Assembly (NCBI RefSeq): GCF_011694515.1
Contig: NZ_CP050192.1
Span: 2,176,256-2,229,200 of the forward strand
Length of the DNA stretch: 52,945 nucleotides
Source: Mycobacterium sp. DL592
GTDB lineage: Bacteria; Actinomycetota; Actinomycetes; Mycobacteriales; Mycobacteriaceae
Direction of reading: 5' to 3'
This document shows positions 20,556-28,609 of this stretch, piece by piece; position 1 is the stretch's first letter, and every line of letters begins with the position of its first letter. A model generated the notes under the pieces. It had not been told where the DNA came from. It was given only the letters and a program-made list of their open reading frames with translations, and did no database searches. The position numbers and the translations under genes were made by a program.

Positions 20556-21037
20556 CGTTGCTGCTCCTGTTTCACATGGTCGAAGAACGCCTGCATTTCC
20601 GTTGGGATGTAGGCGATTTCCAGATAGGGCACCCCGGCCGCGGCGTCGGACACGTAGGCGAACTTCATCCCACCGGCCATCTCGCCCTGCGCGACGATGG
20701 TCGAGACCGAGGCGGCCTGTGCCAGTGCCGCGTCGAAGTCCGCGGTCTCCCGGCAGATGTGGTGCAGGCCCGGTCCGCTCTCGGCGAGAAACTCGGTGTA
20801 GACGCTGTCGCCGCCGGTCGGGGCGATGATCTCCAGCTGGGTGTCCCCCGCGTAGCTCAGCGAGATGTCGGCCCGGTAGTCGGCCGGTTCACCGCGATGG
20901 ATGCAGGTGTCCGGGCCGAAGTGCACGTCGGGCATCCGGAACCATTTCTTCGCACCGAGCAGCGCCGACAGCGCCGCCTCGGTGGCGCTGAGATCGCTGG
21001 TCACCCAGGCAATCTGGACAGGTGTCTGATTTGTCAT
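20552..21037 (-). CDS. VOC (glyoxalase/dioxygenase-fold) family protein
   Basis: 161 residues with two betaalphabetabetabeta halves typical of VOC proteins (QIAWVTSDLSATEAALSALLGAKKWF and GLHHICRETADFDAALAQA). Potential metal ligands are the His in GLHHIC and the Glu in VPYLEIAYIP, a pattern seen in epimerase and glyoxalase members. No ribosome site is seen; TATCCT lies 7 bases before the ATG, so it may start without a leader. Coupled to the flavoprotein by a 4-base overlap, which suggests successive steps in one pathway. Confidence 0.85.
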   Translation of the reverse strand: MTNQTPVQIAWVTSDLSATEAALSALLGAKKWFRMPDVHFGPDTCIHRGEPADYRADISLSYAGDTQLEIIAPTGGDSVYTEFLAESGPGLHHICRETADFDAALAQAASVSTIVAQGEMAGGMKFAYVSDAAAGVPYLEIAYIPTEMQAFFDHVKQEQQR

Positions 21038-21044
21038 CGCTACG

Positions 21045-21050
21045 AGGATA
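21045..21050 (-). promoter_or_regulatory. possible -10 element directly upstream of the VOC gene
   Basis: TATCCT on the minus strand, 7 bases before the VOC ATG, matches TANNNT. It would give a leaderless or nearly leaderless transcript independent of the TetR gene. Motif evidence only. Confidence 0.4.
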
Positions 21051-21082
21051 TCGCCGTGCCGCGCGCATGGCTAGAACGTGTT

Positions 21083-21775
21083 CTAGTTGGGCTGCACGCC
21101 GCTGAGCAAGCCGACGATGAGCCGGATCTGCTGGCCGAAGAGCGCGTCGGTGTCGGTGAAGCTGTCCGCGCCGTACTGGCCGAAGACCTCGAGGCAGATC
21201 GCTCCCACGACCGCACCCCATACCGTGGTGCACCGCACCATCAGCGCATCGTCGCCGGGAAAGTCGAACTCGACTCGAAGCTGGTGCAGGTCTGCTGAAA
21301 GTGGCTGTGCCACAGGGTTGTCGGTGCGTGCGATGGCGCCGGCGGTCACGCCTTTGCCCACCGCGTCGAACAGGGCGCCGACCACCCTGGTGCCGGGGCC
21401 GATCGTCAGCTCCGGCGGTGCGTGGTAGCCCGGCACCGGGCTGCCGTACAGCAGCGCCCAGCAGGCCGGTTGGTCTAGGGCCCATCGGCGCATCGCGTGG
21501 GCGATGGCCGCCACCTCGGCCCGCCAGTCGCCGTCGACGCGGCCGCGGGCCTGCTCGACGCAGTCGGCGAGTTCGGAATAGGTCGCGACCAGTAACAGCG
21601 TGAGCAGTTCGTCGCGGCTGGCGACATAGCGGTAGACCGCCGAGGACGCCATGCCCAGATCGCGCGCGATGGCCCGCACCGACAGCCCGGCCGCCCCCTC
21701 GGTGCTGAGCTGACGGCGGGCGAGCTCGAGGATCTCCGCCTCGATGCGCTGCCGGGACTCCAGTCGCTTGCCCAT
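21083..21775 (-). CDS. TetR-family transcriptional regulator
   Basis: 230 residues. The helix-turn-helix is EGAAGLSVRAIARDLGMASSAVYRYVASRDELL (about 31-63), followed by a TetR_C-type ligand domain (ALLYGSPVPGYHAPPEL). I chose the ATG at 21775, immediately before GKRLESRQRIEAEIL. The frame is open 25 codons further, but that part overlaps an operator-like site. Its gene heads the VOC-flavoprotein-MBL series and faces the nitroreductase across two matching sites, so it probably represses both transcripts and itself. Ligand unknown. Confidence 0.92.
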   Translation of the reverse strand: MGKRLESRQRIEAEILELARRQLSTEGAAGLSVRAIARDLGMASSAVYRYVASRDELLTLLLVATYSELADCVEQARGRVDGDWRAEVAAIAHAMRRWALDQPACWALLYGSPVPGYHAPPELTIGPGTRVVGALFDAVGKGVTAGAIARTDNPVAQPLSADLHQLRVEFDFPGDDALMVRCTTVWGAVVGAICLEVFGQYGADSFTDTDALFGQQIRLIVGLLSGVQPN

Positions 21776-21796
21776 TCGCACAGTCTGACACGAAAA

Positions 21797-21809
21797 GAGA
21801 TCACTGCTC
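21797..21809. promoter_or_regulatory. TetR operator-like site 1
   Basis: GAGATCACTGCTC differs from site 2 by one base. It lies 21 bases upstream of the TetR ATG. A slightly larger window also forms AAGAG-N7-CTCTT. Position between divergent promoters suggests it is the regulator's own site. Confidence 0.55.
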
Positions 21810-21842
21810 TTGTTTCCCCGGCCGCGGCGTGGCACGCTAAAC

Positions 21843-21855
21843 GAGAGCACTGCTC
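21843..21855. promoter_or_regulatory. TetR operator-like site 2
   Basis: GAGAGCACTGCTC contains the perfect palindrome GAGCACTGCTC around a central C. It lies 22 bases before the nitroreductase ATG and 46 bases from site 1, about 4.4 helical turns. Two such near-identical sites in a 100-base divergent gap are strong evidence of a shared repressor. Confidence 0.6.
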
Positions 21856-21877
21856 ACACTTCTACCGAGGAGGCCCC

Positions 21878-22321
21878 ATGACCACTCACTACGACCGGCC
21901 CACCATCGCCGCCCGCTGCTTCAACACCGTGATCCGCCACCTCGCCGAACTGGGCGTCAGCGTCGCAGGCACCCGAGCGCTGCGGGTTCGCGGCCGGACC
22001 AGCGGCGTCATGCGCGGTGTCGTGGTCAACGTGCTGCGCGTCGACGGCACCGACTACGTCGTCTCCCCGCGCGGAAACACCCAATGGGCCCGCAATGCGC
22101 GGGCGGCCGGCACGGTCGAAGTGGGCCCGCGCTGGCGGCGCCGGACGGTACCGGTGACCGAGGTCGCCGACGCCGCCAAACCGGCGTTGCTGCAGCGCTA
22201 CCTGGACAGGTGGTACTGGGAAGTCAAGGGGCACATCGCCGGGCTGACCCCGACGTCGACCCCCGAGGAGATGCGGACGGCGGCACCGTTGATCCCGGTG
22301 TTCGCACTGGCATCCGCATAG
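21878..22321 (+). CDS. F420-dependent nitroreductase/quinone reductase family protein (Ddn-like)
   Basis: 147 residues of the flavin/deazaflavin split-barrel type. LRVRGRTSGVMRGVVVNVLRVDGTDYVVSPRGNTQWARNARAAG is the conserved core, where SPRGNTQWARN normally contacts the F420 phosphate chain. The family reduces quinones or nitro compounds with reduced F420; some mycobacterial members activate nitroimidazoles. The start has GAGGAGG 4-5 bases upstream. Divergent from the TetR gene and probably under its control. Confidence 0.87.
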   Translation: MTTHYDRPTIAARCFNTVIRHLAELGVSVAGTRALRVRGRTSGVMRGVVVNVLRVDGTDYVVSPRGNTQWARNARAAGTVEVGPRWRRRTVPVTEVADAAKPALLQRYLDRWYWEVKGHIAGLTPTSTPEEMRTAAPLIPVFALASA

Positions 22322-22325
22322 CCGC

Positions 22326-22387
22326 TTCGCGAGACGGAACTGACGCAGCGACAGTGCGGTGTTTCTGCGTCAGATCACTCCCGCGAA
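22326..22387. terminator. nested inverted repeat between convergent genes
   Basis: CTGACGCAG (22340-22348) pairs with CTGCGTCAG (22365-22373), and outer arms TTCGCG (22326) and CGCGAA (22382) also pair. The element fills the gap between the convergent nitroreductase and protease genes. There is no U-run, as is common in mycobacteria, so it is a likely two-way terminator rather than a classic intrinsic one. Confidence 0.55.
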
Positions 22388-22398
22388 ACGGGCGGCCC

Positions 22399-23088
22399 TC
22401 ACCCCTGCTGGGAAGCGGCGACGCTCACGACACCGCCGACGTCCTCGCGGACCTGCTGGCCGGTGGCCTGCCAGGACACTGCGGCGGGCAGCGCACCCCA
22501 GGTGCTGTTGAACAGCCCCACGATCACGGCCTTGTTGTTGTCGACGAGCATGTAGACCGGGCCACCGGAGTCGCCCTTCTTGCTGACCACACCGTTGTTC
22601 ATGGTGAACCAGCCGTTGTTGACCCGCTCGATGGCCCCGCAGCTCTCGCCGGTGATGACGCCGAAGTGGCAGACCGGCTGGCCCACCGCCATGGCCGGGG
22701 CCGGGTCGGCGACCAGTTGGCGGCCACCGGGAAGAACATTGTTGACCGTGACGTCGGCGGCCAGTCCGATGGTCTCGTAATCGGAGATCACCTGATCAGT
22801 CCGGACCACTGAACCGTCGGGGGTGTTGTCCCGGAACGTCGAGACCATGCCGATGAATCGGCCGTCCTTGTCGGTGACCGGCCCGCTGCCGCGGCAATGC
22901 CCGGCCGAGAATGCGATGCGCTGGACCGGATCGACATAGCCCAGGGTGCACACATTGCTGTCCTGGTGGATCTCCATGCCGGGGTAGACAACGACGCCGG
23001 GGTCGGCCTGCGCCACGGGGGCGAAAGTCGAGCACAGCGCTGCGGTCAACGCCGCAGCGACGGCATATCGCAGAGGTAAGCGGGCCAC
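22399..23088 (-). CDS. secreted trypsin-like (S1) serine protease homolog (Rv1815-like)
   Basis: 229 residues. An N-terminal signal peptide ends at AQA before DPGVVVYPG. The S1 landmarks are FSAGHC with the catalytic His and [11 protein letters not shown] with the catalytic Ser. A candidate Asp lies in LAADVTV. Two Cys pairs (C-LGYV...GHC and VCHFG...SCGAIE) suggest disulfides. Size and order of motifs match M. tuberculosis Rv1815 as I recall it. A GGGGAG site precedes the GTG. The long leader contains a nested inverted repeat. Confidence 0.87.
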   Translation of the reverse strand: MARLPLRYAVAAALTAALCSTFAPVAQADPGVVVYPGMEIHQDSNVCTLGYVDPVQRIAFSAGHCRGSGPVTDKDGRFIGMVSTFRDNTPDGSVVRTDQVISDYETIGLAADVTVNNVLPGGRQLVADPAPAMAVGQPVCHFGVITGESCGAIERVNNGWFTMNNGVVSKKGDSGGPVYMLVDNNKAVIVGLFNSTWGALPAAVSWQATGQQVREDVGGVVSVAASQQG

Positions 23089-23117
23089 CTTACTCCCCGA
23101 TCGCTCGGCGACCCGTC

Positions 23118-23203
23118 AACGACGCGGTCGCAATAGTGTGTCGACTTTGTATCGGCGTAGCTCGCCGATCGTTACCAACGCACTATTGCGTACCCGCGTC
23201 GTT
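23118..23203. repeat. nested inverted repeat upstream of the protease gene
   Basis: The outer left arm AACGACGCGG-TCGCAATAGTG (from 23118) pairs with the right arm CACTATTGCGTACCCGCGTCGTT (to 23203), about 20 paired bases with a 2-3 base bulge. The loop holds a second perfect hairpin, ATCGGCG (23151-23157) with CGCCGAT (23163-23169). On the minus strand it would be in the leader or promoter of the protease gene. Confidence 0.75.
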
Positions 23204-23219
23204 CCCGCAGGAATCCCGG

Positions 23220-23785
23220 TTAAGGGATGGTGACGACCTGACCGACGTTGATCAGGTCCGGGTTGGCGATACCGCTGGCGGCGGCGATCTCCGGGTAGCG
23301 GTTGCCATCGCCGTAAAACCGTTGCCCGCGAAGGGAACTCCGACGGCGTGCTCGGAGGCGGTGACCAGGAACCAGCCGGGATCGGCGCTGCTGCGCAGGT
23401 GCTGTCCGAAGGACGTGATGGTGGCCCAGGTTCCGATGACGTTGACCGACAGCGCCCATTGCAGATCGCCGAGGTTGCCGTCGAGCAAGGCGGTCGCTGG
23501 TGTGTTCACCCCCGCGTTCGCGCATACCAGGCCGGGAACTCCGAGGGTGTCGACGACCTCGGCCGCGACGTGTTCGGCCTGCGTGAGGTCGGCGACGTCG
23601 CAGGCGAACGCGGCACTGGTCACACCGCGTTCCCGGATACGGGTGGCGGTGTTCTCAGCGGCATCGAGGTTGATGTCGATGACGGCGACGGCGCCCGCAC
23701 CGCGCTGGGCCGCAGCGACGGCCAATGCGGCGCCGATCCCGCTTCCGGCGCCGGTGACCGCGACCGTGCGCCCCTCGATGTTCAC
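23220..23785 (-). pseudogene. SDR dehydrogenase 5' part joined out of frame to the 3' end of a LysM gene
   Basis: From the GTG at 23785 the frame encodes an SDR: VTGAGSGIGAALAVAAA (NAD(P) site), VIDIN, CDVADL, CANAG, and VTASEHAVGVPFAGN, where the catalytic Ser region begins. Right after, near 23313-23320, homology ends before the YxxxK pair. In another frame the next bases encode RFYGDGNRYPEIAAASGIANPD...VGQVVTIP, a typical LysM C-terminus ending at 23220. The SDR frame itself runs on as unrelated residues to 23252. The simplest reading is a deletion that fused two genes; the truncated SDR (177 residues) would lack its active site. It starts 10 bases after the small helical gene. Confidence 0.8.
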
Positions 23786-23795
23786 CCGGAAGCGG

Positions 23796-24092
23796 CTATT
23801 CGGCGGTACCGAGTGCGTCGAGGCGGTCCTGAACTCGAGCCAGTGCCTCGTCGAACACCTCGACCTTTTCGCCGCGCTTCTCGTTGGCCGGCTGGGCGGC
23901 ACCGCGGGCGCTTTCAGCTTCGACGCGGGCTGCGCCCTGGCGCCGCAACAGGCTGAAGTTCTTGTCGCGCGCCCGCCGGAGCTGACTGAGCAGATCCTTG
24001 AGGGCTTTCTCGTCCAGGCGCTCCAAGGCCTCGGGATGGGACTTGCCGATCAGCGTGGCTTCATCGGCGGTCAGGTTCACGTGTGTGCTCAC
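23796..24092 (-). CDS. small helical hypothetical protein
   Basis: 98 residues, GTG start, highly charged and probably all helical: ALERLDEKALKDLLSQLRRARDKNFSLLRRQGAARVEAE looks like a coiled coil. No signal peptide or membrane segment is present and I do not recognise the family. It lies 10 bases upstream of the broken SDR gene on the same strand and is likely intact, as codon usage is like that of its neighbours. Confidence 0.65.
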   Translation of the reverse strand: MSTHVNLTADEATLIGKSHPEALERLDEKALKDLLSQLRRARDKNFSLLRRQGAARVEAESARGAAQPANEKRGEKVEVFDEALARVQDRLDALGTAE

Positions 24093-24459
24093 CGTTGATT
24101 TATAGCGCGTGCCTTGGCGGTCAACGCCAGGGGATCGTGTTCGTTGCAGAGTTGCCGCCCTCAGGCCTATGGATGGGGTTCGGCGACCGCCGTATCCGGA
24201 CCGTGCCCCGGTTCACGACAGGCGGAAAATTGGGTAGCGGGTTACGTAGTCTCTGCGCAGGCCCCGGCGATACATTTCGCTCACGCCGATCACACCAAAT
24301 GCGATCACACCAAATGCGATCACACCAAATGCGAATAGCGGAGCGCACCATGGACACAACGCCGCCAACCACGCCCCTTCGCCAGGTCTGCGGAGCTGCC
24401 GCACTCCCGGCCGGCGCGGAGATTCTCGGCGCCAGGAGTAACGCGTCACGGCCTGGCGA
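24093..24459. other. gene-free 367-base region with a triple repeat
   Basis: No convincing gene is present; the short open frames are not supported by motifs. The stretch is relatively AT-rich. It separates the divergent small helical gene and beta-propeller gene and so should hold both promoters. Its one clear feature is the triple 15-bp repeat at 24288-24332. Confidence 0.6.
24288..24332 (+). repeat. three exact 15-bp tandem repeats
   Basis: GATCACACCAAATGC is repeated three times without change or spacer. It lies about 130 bases upstream of the beta-propeller gene start. The unit is about 1.4 helical turns, so it could be a series of protein-binding sites or a slippage-prone repeat. Confidence 0.9.
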
Positions 24460-26625
24460 ATGCAGATGAACAAGCCTAAGCGCGCGCTGAACACGGCGCG
24501 GCGCACGAACGGTCACCACCGCACCCCACAGCGTCACCGCGAGCCGTATGCCTGGCTGGGTGCGGGCGCGATCACCCTCGGGGTAGGCGTGGCCCTGGCT
24601 AGCGCGGCCGGGGTAGCCCACGCCGACACCTCCCAGTCCCCCGGATCGCCGCACTCAACCGGAAGTGAGGCCCCCAGCCCGACTGCGGCGAGAAACCCTG
24701 AGGCCGGGAGCCACCGGAACGCACGCGGCATCGACAACAGAAGTGCTCTTGGCACGACAGGTCCCGGAGGCGCAAGCACTGAATCCGGCTCCGCGAGAAC
24801 GACAACGAGCGTCGACGCCAACTCTTTTGTCCCGGCGGCTGGGATCAGCACAGCTTCTGTGTCGCAGCCCTCAGCGGGCTTCGGCCGAGCTCACGATGCA
24901 GCCGCTAGAGTCGTCGTGTCGTCATTGGTCAAGTCCCCGCCCCAGGCAGCCTCGGCGGCGCCTCTCACTACAGCACCGAGCGCGGCAGCCGTCTCATCCG
25001 TCTCACCCCTGGCATCGATTTCGATCGGGCAGATCATCCAGCAGGCCGTCAACGTTCTGATTCCGATCATCAACAACACCCCGATCCGGAGTCTGCTCGA
25101 CCTCATCGAGGGCTCCGGCGGCTCAGCGGGCTCGGTCATTCGCCTTCTCGGTCAGCCTGTCGCCACCGTGTCAGGCCCCAACGGCACGATCGTCTATGCG
25201 GTCAGCACGGGGCTGCTCACGAGCAGCGTCACCGAGATTGACACTAAGACCAACACCGTTATCGGTGTGCCCGTCGCGTTGCCGGGGGCTCCAGCAGGAC
25301 ACCCGGTGATCAGCCCGGATGGCAACCGCGCGTACATCACCAGTACGGGCGCCGCCGTCACCGGCGCAGCCCTGACCTTCGTGACGACGATCAACACCGC
25401 AAACGACACCGTCACCGGCACCGCCGTCGTCGCTGGAACACCGGCAGGCGGCTCCTTGTTGCTGAGCCCTGACGCGACCCACGTCTTCCGGGAGACGGCA
25501 GTCGGCTCGGACACTCTGGCGGTGTCGGTAATCGATGCGAAAACCGGCTCCATCGTCGGTGACCCGGTGACCATCAACGGTTTCGAGATTGGTCCGCTCG
25601 AGCAGAGCCCGGACGGAACCCGTGTCTTCCAGAGCAGCATTTCGAACGTCGGAACGACGACGGTCACGGTGATCGATGCCGCGACCAGTAGTGTCGTCGG
25701 CCAGCCGCTGACGCTGGCCGGCGTGGCCGCCGGCGGCGTGGCCATCAGTCCGGCGGGCGACCTCGTCGCCCAGGCCACCCAAAGCGTCTCGGGGCCGCCG
25801 ACAACCACTGTGACATTGATCGATCCCCACACGAGTTCGGTGGTTGGTGTGCCGGTCACTCTCGACGGATGGCCGGACCTGGGTCTGATGCCTAGCAGCA
25901 CCTTCTTCACCCTGGGAGGTGCCCGGGTCAATGAGGTTACCCAAGATGGAGTTGCGAGCCCGGTCTTGACTGTCATCCAAACCGCGACCGGCACGGTGGT
26001 GGGAACACCGGTTGTGGTGGGTCCCGCTGGGAGCAGCGGCGTCGAATCCGTGGTCCCTGATCCTGTCGGAGGCGCCATTTACGTGGCCTCGGTCAACCCC
26101 GGCTCGGACAGCACGCTCGCGACGGTGGTCGACACCAACACCAGCACCGTGGTCGGGTCGCCGGTCGTCCTCGATGGCACCCTGGCTACCAGCTCGACGT
26201 CGCTGATCGTCAGCCTGGATCGCAGTCGCGTCTACCAAGCCACAAACGTCGAGACCGCATCGAGCGGCGGGACCCCAGCAGTCAGTTACGCGACAGTCGC
26301 GGCCGTGGGCGCCGACGGCACCTCGATCTGGACCACCCAGATCCAGGGGTCCGCGAGGACCCCGATAATTCTGAGCCCGGACGGATCGACGGCCTACCTG
26401 ATCACCGCAACCCTCGGGTCGCTAATCACGGCGATCAACACCACGACCGGTGCGGTCACCAGCACTCCCATCACGATCACCGGCCTCGCCAGTGATGGCC
26501 TAGCACTCACCCCGGACACGGCCTACCTGACGACCACAGTCACCTTCCTGGAAGTGCCCTTCTTCTTCACCTATTTCCCCCTCAACTACACCCGCCTCAC
26601 CGCGATCCCCACCTCCCAACTTTGA
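24460..26625 (+). CDS. exported YVTN-type beta-propeller protein
   Basis: 721 residues. An Arg-rich N-terminus precedes a hydrophobic segment AWLGAGAITLGVGVALASAA with the likely cleavage site VAHA-DT (about 54). A Ser/Thr/Ala/Pro-rich low-complexity region (about 55-175) follows. Residues about 225-715 hold roughly nine 40-45 residue repeats of the form TVxVIDxxTxxVVGxPVxLxG...ISPDG...AYxT, a YncE/YVTN-like propeller. Similar long exported proteins with this type of signal occur in environmental mycobacteria; function is unknown, perhaps surface binding. The start is uncertain: ATGs at 24460 and 24466, neither with a good ribosome site. Confidence 0.82.
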   Translation: MQMNKPKRALNTARRTNGHHRTPQRHREPYAWLGAGAITLGVGVALASAAGVAHADTSQSPGSPHSTGSEAPSPTAARNPEAGSHRNARGIDNRSALGTTGPGGASTESGSARTTTSVDANSFVPAAGISTASVSQPSAGFGRAHDAAARVVVSSLVKSPPQAASAAPLTTAPSAAAVSSVSPLASISIGQIIQQAVNVLIPIINNTPIRSLLDLIEGSGGSAGSVIRLLGQPVATVSGPNGTIVYAVSTGLLTSSVTEIDTKTNTVIGVPVALPGAPAGHPVISPDGNRAYITSTGAAVTGAALTFVTTINTANDTVTGTAVVAGTPAGGSLLLSPDATHVFRETAVGSDTLAVSVIDAKTGSIVGDPVTINGFEIGPLEQSPDGTRVFQSSISNVGTTTVTVIDAATSSVVGQPLTLAGVAAGGVAISPAGDLVAQATQSVSGPPTTTVTLIDPHTSSVVGVPVTLDGWPDLGLMPSSTFFTLGGARVNEVTQDGVASPVLTVIQTATGTVVGTPVVVGPAGSSGVESVVPDPVGGAIYVASVNPGSDSTLATVVDTNTSTVVGSPVVLDGTLATSSTSLIVSLDRSRVYQATNVETASSGGTPAVSYATVAAVGADGTSIWTTQIQGSARTPIILSPDGSTAYLITATLGSLITAINTTTGAVTSTPITITGLASDGLALTPDTAYLTTTVTFLEVPFFFTYFPLNYTRLTAIPTSQL

Positions 26626-26834
26626 ATATCGGCAATCCCGTCGCAGGACTTTCCGGTAATCAATTGCGCGCCAACAGATACGATTGGGCGATCACAACGA
26701 AACCGCACCGGGCGCTCGAAGACCTCACACTTCTCGGCCTAGGGCTGGGGCCCAAATACGGCCTGGCCTCGGCTCACCTTGCAGTTAACAAACCGTCGCT
26801 CACACCGACTGGAGGGGCCGACATAGCAGCGCCA

Positions 26835-27218
26835 TCACTTTTGCTGGCTGGCGGCGTACTCTTCGGGACGGTTCCTCTTCATCCAATTCCGTATCGGCCA
26901 AAACAAGGCCCACAACAGGCCGTACACCGGGTAATACACCGCAGCGCAGATCAGCGCCGCGAACACCCAGGCCGGGTAGATCAGCAACAAACAGAACTGT
27001 AGGAACTGCTTGACTCCGATGGGATAGCCCTCGGCCTGAGACAACAGGAACCCCGGACGTATCGCACGCAGCAGACCTCGGCCGACGGACGTCTCTTGTT
27101 CAGCGCGCGCCTGTGCGTCGCTGACATCGCGACCCCGTTCCTCGTGGGTGAAGCCGCGCTGGGGACGGGCGGGCTCGTCAGCGTCAGTACCGTGAACGGT
27201 CGGTTGGTCGTTCGACAT
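26835..27218 (-). CDS. small membrane protein, unknown function
   Basis: 127 residues. A polar N-terminal half is followed by two adjacent hydrophobic segments (VKQFLQFCLLLIYPAWVFAALICAAVYYPVYGLLWALFWPI) and a basic tail. AAGGAGG stands 7-8 bases before the ATG at 27218, deciding the start against an upstream codon at 27257. It is the third gene of an envelope cluster with the metallopeptidase and the DUF4333 lipoprotein. The 209 bases downstream (26626-26834) hold no recognisable feature. Confidence 0.72.
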   Translation of the reverse strand: MSNDQPTVHGTDADEPARPQRGFTHEERGRDVSDAQARAEQETSVGRGLLRAIRPGFLLSQAEGYPIGVKQFLQFCLLLIYPAWVFAALICAAVYYPVYGLLWALFWPIRNWMKRNRPEEYAASQQK

Positions 27219-27253
27219 TGGTTTGCCTCCTTGTGGATTCAGGGCGTCGACGG

Positions 27254-28606
27254 TCATCGGCTCATGCAGGTCTTGGCGCCGTTGAAGACGCCGTCGCGGT
27301 AGGCGTCGATGCGGTCGGCTCCGTGGCCCTGACGTTGCACGTCACCGGAGCCTCGAAAGAGCAGCAACGCGGCCACCGCCTTGTCGAGGTCACCCGGTGA
27401 GAGGTGATAGGTACTCTCGGGCCGGTTCTGCAACAGGATGCTGGCCGCCCAGGCTCCGGCAAGGCAGTCCGCGCGCAATGAGACCTGCTTGCTGCTGGTG
27501 TCCTGACCCGCCTGGGTCAGTGCCGCCAGTCCGTACTGAGTCGCGATGAGTGTCGCCACGGCGAAATCACCACCCTGGCTGTAGATTTCGGGCATCGCGT
27601 TGACGGCGTCGAAGCCGACGTAGTTCTCCGGTACGCAGTAGAACAACACGTAACCGGCGGTTGGCAGGTCACCACAGTTCGGCTGATGGCTCGGGTCCAG
27701 CTTCTGTACCGGCTGCAGTGGCGTCCACTGCTTACCGGCCAATTGCGGGAATACCTGAGCGAAGTAGTCTTCGAGATCGGCTGGGACACCGTCGAGTATC
27801 GCGTCATAGGGAGCGTTCCCACCGCTGGCCTCATCGGCGGCGTCGTTGAACGGGATCTCCACCACCACCGGGTCACCGTCATGATAGGTCTTGCAGGCTG
27901 CTGCGCCGTTGTCGAAACCGGTTCGGAACGAGTTGACACGATCGAATCCACTGCCGTGTGCACTCGGGTCATGCTTTGCGGTGCCAGGTTCGTCTCGCAG
28001 GAACAGGAAGCCCGCCAACGCGTTGTCCAGGTCATCGTCGCTGGGCTTGAAGGTGTCATTCTTGGCATGTGCCACCCAGGCTCCGGCGAAGCAGTCCGCC
28101 TGAATCTCCTTGGTCACGGTCTCGCCCTGAAAGCCGGCCCTGGCCTGTATCGCATGGCCCCACTCGTGGGCCAGCACGATCGGGATGACGAAGTCCCCGA
28201 ACCGTTTACGGAGGTCCGGTAGCAATCCTTCGACGTCCCAGGCAACATCGTCGGCTTTGGCGCAGTAGAACGCATTACCTGCGATGTCGTCTGGTGAGGA
28301 CGCGCAGGGCGGCAGTTGACCGGATGATGGCCGCACCGCGTAGAAGCCGCCGGTGACCGGCGTGTAGTCCTTGCCGTAGAGCTTCGGGAATTCGCCGCGC
28401 CAGAAAGTCTGTATGTCGTCGATCGATTTGGCCACGATGGCGTTCACCGGATCTGAGGTGTCACCCTGAATCTGGACCTGCGGTGTCGACGAGGGCGGCG
28501 GCACCCCTTCCGGTTTCAGATGTGCACTGGCGCCACAGCCAGAACAGGTCAAGACCCAACTGGACACCAGCGCCGTCATACCCAACAGCATGCGGTTGAT
28601 CGACAT
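27254..28606 (-). CDS. exported zinc metallopeptidase-like protein with a duplicated, degenerate second domain
   Basis: 450 residues. A signal sequence with a lipobox-like CSGC (Cys 24) suggests a lipoprotein. Domain 1 (about 55-240) has the zincin motif HEWGH (147-151) and downstream EIQADCFAGAWVAHA, which gives the third ligand Glu. Domain 2 (about 270-445) repeats the layout (LEDYFAQVFPQL, VLFYC, LRADCLAGAWAASI, DRIDAYRDGVFNGAKTC) but reads TQYGL where HEWGH should be and LRADC for IQADC, so it cannot bind zinc. Paired Cys in both domains suggest disulfides. It follows the DUF4333 gene by 3 bases. Putative neutral zinc metallopeptidases of this type are known in mycobacteria; substrates are unknown. 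Confidence 0.82.
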   Translation of the reverse strand: MSINRMLLGMTALVSSWVLTCSGCGASAHLKPEGVPPPSSTPQVQIQGDTSDPVNAIVAKSIDDIQTFWRGEFPKLYGKDYTPVTGGFYAVRPSSGQLPPCASSPDDIAGNAFYCAKADDVAWDVEGLLPDLRKRFGDFVIPIVLAHEWGHAIQARAGFQGETVTKEIQADCFAGAWVAHAKNDTFKPSDDDLDNALAGFLFLRDEPGTAKHDPSAHGSGFDRVNSFRTGFDNGAAACKTYHDGDPVVVEIPFNDAADEASGGNAPYDAILDGVPADLEDYFAQVFPQLAGKQWTPLQPVQKLDPSHQPNCGDLPTAGYVLFYCVPENYVGFDAVNAMPEIYSQGGDFAVATLIATQYGLAALTQAGQDTSSKQVSLRADCLAGAWAASILLQNRPESTYHLSPGDLDKAVAALLLFRGSGDVQRQGHGADRIDAYRDGVFNGAKTCMSR

Positions 28607-28609
28607 GGC

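Noticed and set aside
24288..24332. CRISPR array
   Set aside because: The three 15-bp units are directly adjacent with no spacers and no cas genes are near.
24121..24654. 177-codon minus-strand frame over the triple repeat
   Set aside because: It repeats IWCDR because of the DNA repeat and overlaps the start of the propeller gene; no domain features.
26622..27002. 126-codon plus-strand frame after the propeller gene
   Set aside because: No ribosome site or family pattern, and its second half is antisense to the small membrane protein.
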